This document shows positions 24,020 through 34,832 of a stretch of 64,000 nt of DNA, one piece after another. The notes below the pieces were generated by a model. The model ran no database searches. It was not told the DNA's origin and worked only from the letters and a program-made list of their open reading frames with translations. Origin of the DNA: Globodera rostochiensis (Eukaryota > Nematoda > Chromadorea > Rhabditida > Heteroderidae); NCBI GenBank assembly GCA_018350325.1, contig JAEVLN010000004.1, forward strand, positions 4,259,668 through 4,323,667, given 5' to 3'. Position 1 is the stretch's first letter. Each line of letters starts with the position of its first letter. A program made the translations under genes and the position numbers.

Positions 24020-25189
24020 ATGGTCCGAATCTCCGTTGATGTTGTCAACGATGCGTACCAGGTTGGTGCCGTTAGAAATTTGTATATGGAGTTGGTTTTT
24101 GTTGCTAAAACATTTCCGCTTTTTATATTTAGTTCATAAATCCGTGCAAGCAGCGTGAAATTTCGCTTCGGAACTTGCAAATTCCTACTATAGAAAACCT
24201 TGGAGTCACCAAGGTTGGAGCCATGGGTATTTTGGTTTTTTAGTTACTATTCAGGACCAATTTGATGTTATCGATTTGAGCGACAATAACATTCGAAAAT
24301 TGGACAATTTGCCTAAATTGAGACGTTTGGAGACTTTGCTTTTGCATAACAACCGCGTCGACCTCATTTCCAAAGAGATCGGCGATCAGCTGACCAAGCT
24401 GTCCACTCTTGTGCTTACTAACAACAATCTGGCGCAGCTTGGAGACGTTGACTCTTTGGCCGCCTGTCCTCGTCTGGAGTACTTGAGGTGTTTCCTCTGA
24501 TTCGAGTATCAACCGTTTTTAGGGAGTAATGCGAGCTTTTTTGAAATTTGGGGCTGCGATCTTAAAATTTTTAAAAGAACCGGCAGAAATTGATTTTTAC
24601 CAAAAAGGGATTTTAAACTACACAAGTACTCTCAAGAATCCTCCAAAACATTCCCACACACCTTTAGTCTCCAAGGGAATCCGCTGACCCATCTCCCTAA
24701 GTATCGTCAGTATGTTATCTACAAGTTGAAGAATGTCCGCGTCCTCGACTATAAACGCATTCGCCTTGCGGTCAGTCATTTTTTCGGCTGAGAAGCGATT
24801 TTTAACGTTTAATGAACCGGACGGATACTACACCTCCCCCCCCCCTTAGGAGCGTCAAGCAGCGAAGAAACTCTTTAAAGGTGAGACGGGCGCTCAGCTG
24901 AAGCGCGAATTGGTGAAGCGGTCGCTGAATGATGTGGAGAACGGCGAGGAGACGGAGCAGCTGCCAAAAAAGCGCGCGACGGAAGAGCAAAAAAAAATCC
25001 GAGTGAGACATAAATCTTTCAATGCTAAAAACGATCATCCTGTATATCACAATTGGATGGCAGGAACTGATCTCTGGTGTCAAAACACTTGCGGATGTCG
25101 AACGAGTCCAACAAATACTCCAGAACAGCGAAGCCAATGGGTCGGAAGATCAGCAGAATGGGGAAGATGTCCACATGGAGCAGCAGTGA
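24020..25189 (+). CDS. U2 snRNP protein A' (U2A', SNRPA1)
   Basis: Leucine-rich-repeat protein that binds U2 snRNA stem-loop IV with U2B''. Exons 24020-24061, 24133-24213, 24255-24487, 24668-24770, 24850-25002, 25064-25189 give 245 aa (human 255). Sequence follows the family: MVRISVDVVNDAYQF, IPTIENLGVTKDQFDVIDLS, LRRLETLLLHNNRVDLI, LTNNNLAQLGDVDSL, GNPLTHLPKYRQYVIY, VRVLDYKRIRLAERQAAKKL, and a C-terminal TLADVERVQQIL helix before an acidic Gln-rich tail. All junction phases agree. It is probably cotranscribed with TMEM222. Confidence 0.95.
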
Positions 25190-25368
25190 TCGTAGCGATG
25201 TTGATGATTTGACGAAAGGATGATTTAAGCCGCGATTTTTAATTAAATTGTTGTGTGACACAATCATGGACACTTTTTGTCAAGAATGCATGGTTGTGCT
25301 TCCAATTTCTTTTCTCATTACGTTACTTATAAATAATCTTTCGGTTGTTGAGTGAATCTTTTACGAAA

Positions 25369-28155
25369 ATGGATGGCCATGTGCGCTTTGACCCCAGCAG
25401 TGTAAGTTTTATAATTCCATGGATTCAATTAATGAATGATTTTCTCTATTTGGTGTACGCCTTTTCCCGGATTTTTTATTCGCCATTCTGTTTGGATCTT
25501 TTTTCCCCCGGCGACGCATTCGTTGTCGCTGAACTCCTCACTTACCACCCAAAATTAATGCTAAAAATAATATCGGACAAAAAAAATCGCGCCCTTCCAC
25601 TGCCTTACCTCTATCATTTTCTGACTGTGGGCTTTTATAGTTTTTTGTCTTAATGTGATTTTCGCTTTTCGTTAGATTTCTCTTTTCTCTTCGACGAGTG
25701 CCGCGCCAGTAGATGACCAAACCAGGAGCAGTGTGCCCGATGTTGTTGGTGTTCTTTTGTGGTTGGCTTTATTATATTTTCAGGAAGAGAGGCCCGTTTC
25801 GTCCACGTCTCAGGCGGCTATCATTCAAAAACCTGTTGACATTGATGGAGGAGGAGAGCAAGGCGGAGACGACAAAAGGGAAGTGAAGTAAGGGAGGGAG
25901 TTGGGTGGGCAAAACCAGCATGGTAAGAGTGAGTTGACCCAACCATTTACAGGTTTTCAACGTATCATCGGAAGAAGAACATGGAAGTTGTGTACAGACG
26001 GAATCTGATCGATCGGTTGGACAAACTGAAGGCGTCACAAGAAGCTTTCTTCACGGTCCCACAGGTCTTTTATTCTTGGAGCAGTTGCGCTATTTTTACA
26101 ATTTTTCAGCTTAAACTCGTCTCAAATAATCAGCTGTCCCTTTTTCTGCGACGACTTTTAAAATCTCCGGACATCAAACAGCACATTTCGACAGAAATGT
26201 TGGAAAGGATTTTTATGGCCGAAGAGTTGGAGGAAAAGTCAACAGATTTGGCAAAATTACGCCGAAACGATGACGAATTGTGCCAGTTCGCAGACAGAAC
26301 GTCAGCCAATGGGAAGCCAGAATTGCAGCGGATTTTGGATGAACAAATTCACTTGGACGAGGAGGAGAACGAACTCACAGACCAAGTCTAAAGAACTTTG
26401 TGGGAAAGAAAGCAAAAATTCATTCTGGCTCGCCACAAACGAACGTTGTAAATAATTATGAATTATATATTTCTTTAGGAGGTCACCGACTTTGAAGACG
26501 ACGAAATTTTCGGTCCCTCGGATGAGTTCACGTTACGCACTTTTTGGTTTAAAGAGTTATCAAAATGACTTTTAGTGTTGAGCTCCATGATCTGCTTGAA
26601 CAGGATCTGCAAATTTTGGCTGCTGACAGACGAGCAGTGAATATGCAAGCCGAGCTCAGACGTCTGATCGCATTTGCTAATAAAGAGGTACTTATTGATA
26701 TTTAATTAATTAAAGCAGTCAATAGGGATTGTTGCCAATTAGTGTTTTCCTAAATTGCCGAAGAATGAACAGAGACTTCTCCCTCAGGGTGCCCTTTTAA
26801 ATCTCGAGCCGACCTTTCCCCTTTCATGCCCAATGATTTTAGCTGGAGAAAATTGACAAAGAGGAAGGCCCGTGCATTTACGAGCAGCCAATTCAGTCGG
26901 ACGATTTGGAGGAGGACTCGAATAGCAGCGCCCGGTGCAGAGCTTTTCTGAACAGACCCAGACGTTCGCTGGTACGACACGATTTTTGCAGGTAAATAGT
27001 TCCGATTATTATAATTCACAAACGATGACAATGACATTTCAATTTTTAAAGTTCGCGGAAAGGAAAGTGCAAAAATCGGCCCATAATTTCGAAGAAACGA
27101 TGCGGCACGGAAGAGTACGCTTTTTCGGACAGTTCGACGCACCCCAAACTGTCACTTCCTTCGTGTAGGCCATTGAAAATGCTTTCGATTTTTTGTGATT
27201 TTGTTTAGCAATTCCACTGGATGCCCAAATTATGAAATATTTGCACGTCGTCGATTTCATTCCCGCCGAGATTGAAATGCGAAGGTTTGTTTTTCCTGTT
27301 TGAAAAAATAGAATTTTTTTTTAGATTTAAAACTGCTCAAACAATGACCAAAGGTCAGGAACGAAGTCTGACGCACGCCTTTTACAATTTGGAGGAGGAA
27401 TTTCGTGAAGACGACGACAAATTCGGCACCTCCGAGTCCAAGGGCATCAAAATTTCGTTGCCATTCCGCAAGGCATTGAAGAAGCGTCAGCACAGTGGCG
27501 CTACGGCTCCAAAACCCGAACAAACGGACACCGAAAGCGACCCGGACGACTTCGACTACGACGCTGACCCTTCCACGTCCCGGGAGCAGATGATCAAATT
27601 CAAACGGCGACGCATGACCTATTCATCGGGAACTTCGAAGCCATCAAAAGTAAACAGACACTGTCCGTTTGGTTGAACGCATTTTAAATTTGAATTAACA
27701 GTTGGAAAACCGGCGGACTTCGCACGTCGAATTCGGCTCGTCGATGTTCGATTACGACGCACAAGTAATGGACATTGGGCTGCCGTTGCCGTCAATCCAA
27801 AAAGTGGAAAATGTGGAAATTGTCATTCCTTCGTAAGTGCCTTCTTTTTCTTTAATATCTTTCTCCGATTTGAATCAAATCTGTTTTTCACATTCTGAAA
27901 GCCGAATTCTGCATTTGGTTCGTCTGATTGGTTTTATTTTAAAGATTCCGAAAGAAGTCCGGTCTGTTGCCCGGTTTTTGTTCCCCTTCGACTGATTGTG
28001 ATCGGTGCCGACTTTCGGGTGAATGGGACGAAATCCGACGATTGCATGCCGACCTGGAACAACAGGAGAAGAACCTCCGTTTTCGGCCCCCATTGGGCTT
28101 GTCAGTTTCACGCAAACCGACGGTGACGATGACGACACATCCAATGGAAAATTGA
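25369..28155 (+). CDS. KANSL1/MSL1-like PEHE-domain protein (divergent NSL-complex scaffold)
   Basis: Thirteen phase-consistent exons: 25369-25401, 25676-25744, 25784-25887, 25953-26064, 26110-26385, 26479-26531, 26576-26687, 26843-26991, 27052-27164, 27209-27284, 27325-27649, 27702-27832, 27945-28155, giving 587 aa. The C-terminus resembles the PEHE domain, which in KANSL1/MSL1 contacts the MOF acetyltransferase: FDYDAQVMDIGLPLPS, VENVEIVIPSFRK, then EIRRLHADLEQQEKNLRF (compare the family pattern NIVIP...VEKLQYKEILTPSWR...). Upstream, ARCRAFLNRPRRSLVR and a Cys-containing stretch match the KANSL1 RALV..KKRRLVR region, and PLDAQIMKYLHVVD its hydrophobic helix. The middle is predicted helical and acidic. 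Identity is low, so MSL1 or a nematode-specific relative is possible. Last gene of the plus-strand run, 180 bp after U2A'. Confidence 0.62.
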
Positions 28156-28639
28156 ATTGGCTAACGGACTGTGCCGAACAAATTTGAAAAGTTTGTACAT
28201 TTTAAATGCTCACTGATTGGATCAAGTTAAAGCGTTGTTCTCTTTACGCAGTTTCATAATTTGAGAGTTTTTTAATTTTGGGGGTAGAGTGTCAAGCAAA
28301 TGATTTCGTGGTCGTTGATCACGAAAAAATCAGAAATAATTTGCTAAGAATGGAAGGCGCTAACGTGCTCGCCGCTACGCAACCATTCATTCTTAGTTAA
28401 GATGTCATTCATATAATAATAAGCCCTAAAATTTCGTGTTTTTGATAGGCTCTGTCCATTATTTGGTCGGAGTCCCATAACATAAAAGTATTGCGTTTTC
28501 TTTCTGTCCTCAGCCCCGTTGTTTTTCTTTGCCTCTTCTGTTCTCTCTGTTCACTGAAAGAAGCAGCGAATTTCGCTTTTCCTTCTCTCGGTCTATGCCC
28601 GCAGGGAAAGGGTGGGGTAGAGAGGGAAGTGCAGGTGTG

Positions 28640-29385
28640 CCCCTCCCTCCTACCTCACTCCACAGTCACCACACTCCCTCTCCCCTCCCCCTACCCACCA
28701 CACTATCTCCCCCCCCTACCTCCCTCCACAGTCACCACACTATCTCTCCCCCCCCCCCTACCTCACTCCACAGTCACCACACTCCCTCTCCCCTCCCCCT
28801 ACCCACCACCACACTATCTCCCCCCCCTACCTCCCTCCACAGTCACCACACTCTCTCCCCCCCCCTACCTCCCTCCACAGTCACCACACTCCCTCTCCCC
28901 TCCCCCCCCCACCTCCCTCCACAGTCACCACAGTCCCTCTCCCCTCCCCCCCCCCCCACCTCCCTCCAGTCACCACACTCCCTCTCCCCTCCCCCCCCCC
29001 ACCTCCCTCCACAGTCACCACACTCCCTCCCCTCCCCCCCCCCCCCCACCTCCCTCCACAGTCACCACACTCCCTCTCCCCTCCCCCCCACTCCCTCCAC
29101 AGTCACCACACTCCCTCTCCCCTCCCCCCCCCCACTCCCTCCAGTCACCACACTCCCTCTCCCCTCCCCCCCCCACTCCCTCCACAGTCACCACACTCCC
29201 TCCCCTCCCCCCCTCACTCCCTCCACAGTCACCACACTCCCTCTCCCCTCCCCCCCCCTCCCTCCACAGTCACCACACTCCCTCTCCCCTCCCCCCCTCA
29301 CTCCCTCCACAGTCACCACTCCCTCTCCCCTCCCCCCCCCACTCCCTCCACAGTCACCACACTCCCTCTCCACTCCCGTTTTGTG
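28640..29385. repeat. Minisatellite with ctccacagtcaccacactcc core
   Basis: About 17 imperfect copies of a unit of roughly 40-50 bp: ctccctccacagtcaccaca, then ctccctctcccct, then a C-run of 5-10. The core is well conserved. Length varies through the C-run and through loss of 'caca' or 'ctct' segments in some copies. Located downstream of the KANSL1-like gene. Pro/His/Ser-rich open frames over it are compositional. Confidence 0.93.
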
Positions 29386-32269
29386 CCTTTGCCTCCTCCC
29401 CCCCCCCCATTTATGTGCAATTATCGCTTGTTCAGTGTTCCTCCGTTCACTCTTCCTTTCATCATTTTTTAAATTTAACTCTTAAAGAACAAACAGGCCC
29501 AGCTGTAATTATTCACAGAAATTAGCTGCAAAATCATTTTCAATTAATTTGTAAGTCCCCCCCCCCTTCGAATAAGTGCATTTTGTGTATTCGCTGTTAT
29601 TCCCAGCGCCTAGCCGCCGTCTGCCACTCGGTCTTTTATCGTTAAAACAATAAATCAGCAATTATTGAAATGATTTGTCTATATAATTTGTTTGTTATCT
29701 CTAACAGAGGCTATGTCCGCTATTTGGTGCCAGCCAATTCTCCCTTTTCCGCGCATTTCAGCCTCTGCGACAGCTGACTGATTGTGAGGGATGGGCGGGG
29801 GGGGGAGCCGCCCGCCTTTCGTCGGTCGCACTCCGTCCTTCCGCCGTCACTTTGTTTTCCCACCCGTCTTCAACCCCCCCCCCCCCCCCTCTCTTCTTCC
29901 TGCCTGATTCTTTCTCCGATGAATGGGGGGAGGGGAGGGGTTGTGTTGGATTAAGTAAAAACCCCCCGACTCGTTCACTTTACCCAGACTCGTTCCCTTA
30001 TATTTTTAGATGGCTCCCCCAACTCGTTCCCTCTACCCCGACTCGAAAAAAATAAAAATTTCAAAGGCGACAAAAAGGTGTCCTAGGGGTATTCGGGGTT
30101 GAGGGACCCGAATCTGACCTCTATTTCGACCAATTTCGAACCCCGGACCCGAATTAGAAGAATTTTCGATTTTTTCCTAAAAACGATTTTCTGTAACAAA
30201 ATCGTTCTATGGAGCCCTGAATAAATGTCCGTCCCTTAAATCATCTGCCAATCACCAGTTTGTACATTTTCTTTGTTCTGTTATTTGGCTGTTTCTTAAA
30301 GCATTTCCTCTTTCTGTGTGAATCATTAATGAAACAACGTCATTGTCACTGCCTCGCTGCTGATTCTCGGCGTCGAGAGATGGGATGGATTTGTGGACAA
30401 ATGCAAAAGAAAGGGGTGGAGGGTTTACACCTTCCCGTCCCCGAAAGTCTATTTTTGGCGGACATGGAATGGACATGCCTCTGCTGCACACCCCCACCTC
30501 CCCCCACCTCCTCGACTCTCTGCTGCTCCTACGCCATTTCGCCCGCTTGCCATCGGAAAATGCTACGGAGACCAACCAATCCTCACACATCAGCAGCAGT
30601 TACAGAGAGCAGCGCCTGTGAGGAGGCGAGCGGCGATGGGAGAGGAATGGATATCGCCGGGGGGGGGGCAGTGCTCTGGAGGGGAGGGGGGCTCATTCGT
30701 CGTCCGTCCCAACCGTGGCCCACGCCCCACCCCATTTTCCACCACTACAACGAGACTCCTCCGTCCCGTGCTCCTCCCATTTACTTTGTACTCCGTCCCA
30801 TCAACCGGAGACCCGAAGCAATGAGGGGAATTGGAAATGGGGCTGAGGGAATGGGCGGGGGGGGGGAAGGGGTGACAGTGACGGCACCAGCAGCAATTCA
30901 CATTCATTCACTTAATTCTTTACGTTGGGACGAATTTACTTGTTTCTTTTTTTAATTGGGCCCTAAAAACACACGAAAGCTGTCGAAAGATAGGAAGCAA
31001 TATCCATCCCCTTCTTACTTTGATGCCAGTTTAATCCGCGAGATAAATTTGTTAACATAACCGGCGAGCTCGGACTATCCAACCCACCCCAACTCTTCTG
31101 GGGTTGGGGATGTTTCCCATTCCTCTCCCCGACCCCCCTCAATGTTTCTTCTTCGTTCATTCTCTCTCTGCCCGCCCCTCCCTTCTGCGGCTCTTGCTCT
31201 CTCCCAATTCGCCGTTTTTGTTTGCCGTCTCTGAGCTGGAGAGCATTTGGGTGGTGGGGGGGGGGGAGGTTGGTGTTGTGCTCTGTTGTGCTGGTTGGAT
31301 TGGGGGGGGGGGAGGGGGGAGGTCGTCTGGATGACTTGGGAAGCCGGGGGGGGGGGTGACGACCCGCCGAGGCTGAGAAGGCGGGAGGGGTGAACCCTTC
31401 CGCCGGAGGAAGAGGAAGTCTGATGGCATATACCTCCTAATCATTGTCAGATTCCGTCCTGCCTTGTCAAAAATGGCATTGCTGACCAAATACCTCTCGT
31501 CAATGACTCTATGCCAGGGCTCGTATGTACTTGGATGCCAAGTACAGTACTTGGAAAAGGACCCTCGTACTTTGAACATTCAAAGGAACTCAGGATTTGG
31601 CTCAATAGGAAATGGTTATTTATCAAAAATGTGCGCTTTTCATTCGAGCAGATACGAGCCCTTCTCTGTGCTCTTCCGCTCATTCTCCAACTTCTGCAAC
31701 GGTGTAAAAATCGATTACCCGCCCATTCTAACCCCAATACATTCACCAATTTTCCTCCCATCAATCGTTGCATTTGTGGTGAATGGACTGACTCTGGTGG
31801 GTGAACGACGACATTTCCAATTCCCACCCATTCATTCGAACACTACAATCATTCCCCCCCCCCCCCCCACTTCACTTCCTCCTCATCGCGCACATTTTCT
31901 TGTTGAGGGAAAGGGGGGGGGGAAGCTTGGCCGGAAAATGCGACACAAGAATTTGTGCTGACTTGGATTGGATGTATACTTATGGATGCGCAGTCTCATC
32001 TCATTCGCCACTGACTTAGCGCCTTTTCCGTGTTGTTTCGCAAGAAAATCATTGGGGAGTTCAGCAGTTGCAGGGATTATAACATAATCCGGCAAATGGC
32101 ATCAGAAGAAAGGGGATGATGAGGCGCAAACAAACAAATGCCGACCAAGTTTTGAATCTGATTTGTGAGAGCAGTTTTAACACATGCGCTGACCGCCACC
32201 ACCACGTTCAATATTTGCGTGCAATTGCACACCGAAGGGCTGAGCCATTTTAACCAAATCGATTAATTA
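29386..32269. other. Gene-poor region with C/G runs
   Basis: No conserved protein or RNA gene was recognised. It contains several C- or G-runs (29546, 29874, 30660, 30855, 31257, 31301, 31858). A degenerate dispersed repeat at about 30060-30210 is shared in inverse orientation with 40035-40150. An imperfect palindrome ttggatgccaagtacagtacttgg sits at 31531-31555. Short open frames lack family resemblance and codon coherence. Confidence 0.5.
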
Positions 32270-32465
32270 TTAAAAAAAATATTTGGCAATCATGAAGAAT
32301 CGGTATCCCAAAAAAAAAAATTTTTTTTTTTGTTTTTTTAAACACATTCCTGGGATGAAATGTCGCGCTGAGTCCGAATCTGACATCTATTTCATCGTAT
32401 CACACATAAAAACTAATGTTTCGGTGACACAACAAATTTTTTTATAAAAAAACATTTCAAAGATT
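32270..32465. repeat. Left terminal inverted repeat of Merlin-type element
   Basis: 196 bp. Reverse complement of 32941-33136 apart from a few indels in A/T homopolymers. The ends are very AT-rich; the inner part is a mixed-composition segment (atgtcgcgctgagtccgaat). Confidence 0.85.
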
Positions 32466-32471
32466 AACAGG

Positions 32472-32903
32472 TTAAAATTCGAAATGCACAACCCTCCCCA
32501 CACCGCCCAAACGAATGGGATTGTTCAGGAGTTGTTGCGAACAAATTTCCCTGAGGAAGTTGTTCCAATCGATTACGGTCCGGTTTGAAAGGCCACAGAG
32601 CGCTTCCTGGATGTGCGAAGGCGTTCCGTGGGCCCATAGATATGCAAGCATCAAAAACTCATTTGGCTGCAAATTGCTATTTTCCAAAAAAGAATCCTTG
32701 CGAATTGACATTTGCGTTCTATCTGTTGGGCACCGCCATACCATTCCATCTTTCTTATCTCTGCGCTTGACAAGGGTCATTTGTCGGTTACATTGATAAT
32801 TTGGACATTCTGGTGGATCCGAGCGCAGAATGTCACGTTGGCGTAAAAATTCTATGGCTCTGTCTTTGTCACGAATTTGATCAGTAAACTCAAAAATATT
32901 CAT
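32472..32903 (-). pseudogene. Truncated Merlin/IS1016-like transposase
   Basis: 143 codons, probably non-functional. It has the N-terminal zinc-binding and helix-turn-helix part of the family: CPNYQCNRQMTLVKRRDKKD, GMVWRCP, MSIRKDSFLENSNLQ, MLAYLWAHG and LSNRTVIDWNNFLREIC. It ends at RLGGVGRVVHFEF, exactly where the first catalytic acidic residue of the DDE domain (family pattern VxxDES) is expected. The frame then runs into the terminal repeat. The catalytic domain is therefore missing and the copy can move only if supplied in trans. Confidence 0.85.
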
Positions 32904-32940
32904 TGATATCTGACGAGCTATAGACAGTTAGATGGTATTC

Positions 32941-33136
32941 AAATCTTTGAAATGTTTTTTTATAAAAAAATTTGTTGTGTCACCGAAACATTAGTTTTTA
33001 TGTGTGATACGATGAAATAGATGTCAGATTCGGACTCAGCGCGACATTTCATCCCAGGAATGTGTTTAAAAAAACAAAAAAAAAATTTTTTTTTTTTGGG
33101 ATACCGATTCTTCATGATTGCCAAATATTTTTTTAA
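32941..33136. repeat. Right terminal inverted repeat of Merlin-type element
   Basis: 196 bp. Inverse of the left repeat at 32270-32465, including the gtgtcaccgaaacattagtt segment and the long A/T homopolymer block. Confidence 0.85.
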
Positions 33137-34832
33137 TATTAAATATAAAAACATTTTGTTGGTGTCGCATTTACGGGAGCCAGAGTGAAGGCGACGATTT
33201 TTGTGTGAATGGGAAGGAACGTTTTTGAGTGAACTTCTGACTGATTTTTACCACTTTGCCAAGGGCTTAAAATGCGATATGATGAAGCGGAAAGGAGCTT
33301 CGACCATTCGTCCACTGACCTTTCCTTTCTCCCAAATGGACTTTTCGACGACTCCGTTTTTTAATTTCAGATCATATGTAACAAACGCATCCAGCAACCC
33401 TGCTAATTTGTAAGCAGCTTTGGACTTGGATGTGCTGATTTGTGTCATCGTCGTCTCATGAACATTCCTTCCCCCGCCTGCTGAGTGCGCCATACCCCCG
33501 CTGACAGCAGCCCAGCCAGCCACGCTCTTCGATTGCCTCGGACCAAAAAAAAGTACTGCTGGATTGAAGGGAGGAGAAGAGGGAATGGGGAGAATAATGG
33601 GGAGAACATGAAGAAAAGATGATGACGAGTTGACGACGACGACAAACGACCAAAAACGGTGAATGAATGGGGGGGGGGGTGTCGGAGCAAAGAGAGCAAC
33701 AGCGGCAGAGGGGGGGGGGGGGGAGAAGGGAACTGAAAAACACAAAATATTATTTTATTTGTCACCCCCCCCCCATTATTCCCCTTCCAAATGGAGTCCC
33801 GGACTGAAATACCCAGCCTTCGAGATTGTTTTTATTTTTGTTTACATTCTAAGTGAGTCGGCACTAATTTGTATTACGTATAAAATCAGCAGGATTTGAA
33901 TTTTTTTTGGTTTTTGGCCCATTCTTTACCCGTTCGTGCCACTCGAAACCTTGTGACATTGAGTTTCTGCTGTCTAAAGATGAGACTATTAAAGACTATT
34001 AAAGGGAGAGAGACGGGTGGGGGGGGGCGGTGGTGACCTCTTTAAAGGATTTGATCGGTGGACTGCTGATCGGGGAGTGGGAATGCATAGGAACGAAGGT
34101 CGATCGCTACCTGCCAATACTTCGCTTTGAGTCGATGTCTTAAGCCATTATGAAGAAAGTATTAGCACTGTACTGAAGTGTCCCTTTCACTGGGGACTAA
34201 AAATGCCCAAAAACATTTACATGAAAAAATAGTTTTATGATCGAAAACGTTATTTATTTACCTAGAATTGCATTAATGCACGTGAAAAGGGAATGTTAGG
34301 CCTACTGGCCGCTGTAGTCGAGTGTGCGGTATCTTGGCCAGCATTTTCCATCTTATTAGAGCTAACTATTTATTTTGCTTTAACAATAATATTTACAACC
34401 GGACACAATGTACAACTGAGTCCCCATTGAAAGGGACACTTCAGTCTAGGCAATGGTTTCCGCGGAAAAACTCGTATAGATCGGTAACTGATTGACTATG
34501 TAGTATTATTCATATTTGGCATTTATTTTGAGGGTTTTTATAACCCTATTAGGTAGCTAAAACCGAGTTTTTTTAGCACCTAAAATCCGGACCCTAGTCT
34601 ATCAATAAATAAACGCGACAACACACAACAAAAACAATTTGCAGTGACAAACAAACAACGGAGTACAGAGCGACGACACCGTTTCTGTGCTTGAATCGTA
34701 AAAATAAGGCAAAAAAGGAAGGAGGACACGGCAAAAACCCAATAATAACGGAAGAAAGAAAAGCCGTCATTATCTGCAATTGGCAGTAAAAGAGGAGGAA
34801 CTTGGATTTTGATATCGACTGACCGGTGGAGG
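33137..34832. other. Intergenic region between Merlin element and Atos gene
   Basis: No convincing gene. Minus-strand 33745-33248 is open for 165 codons and its last 65 codons look less biased, but no family is recognised. A MITE occupies 34173-34444. The Atos promoter and 5' leader should lie within 34445-34832. Confidence 0.45.
34173..34444. mobile_element. MITE-like element with CTGAAGTGTCCCTTTCA inverted repeats
   Basis: 272 bp. Left end CTGAAGTGTCCCTTTCACTG (continuing GGGACT) at 34173-34198; right end is its inverse, 25 of 26 positions matching, ending CACTTCAG at 34444. No coding sequence. The flanking bases (gta on the left, tct on the right) show no clear target-site duplication, so the superfamily is unassigned. 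Confidence 0.72.

Larger units (their letters stand above)
32270..33136. mobile_element. Defective Merlin-type DNA transposon with about 196-bp TIRs
   Basis: Nearly perfect inverted repeats at 32270-32465 and 32941-33136. They start ttaaaaaaaatatttggcaa and end at aaatctttgaaatg, and differ mainly in homopolymer lengths. About 475 bp between them encodes a truncated transposase on the minus strand. AT-rich flanks (gattaatta on the left, tattaaata on the right) show no certain 8-9-bp target-site duplication. It is assigned to Merlin (IS1016-like) from the internal protein. Confidence 0.85.

Noticed and set aside
28491..29525. 344 aa and 318 aa Pro/His/Ser frames
   Set aside because: They cover the ctccacagtcaccacactcc minisatellite; the repeat explains them.
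33248..33745. 165-codon minus-strand open frame ending HFKPLAKW
   Set aside because: The first half is low-complexity Pro/Ser. The last 65 codons look plausible (KAAYKLAGLLDAFVTYD), but no family, splice partner or neighbour supports it.
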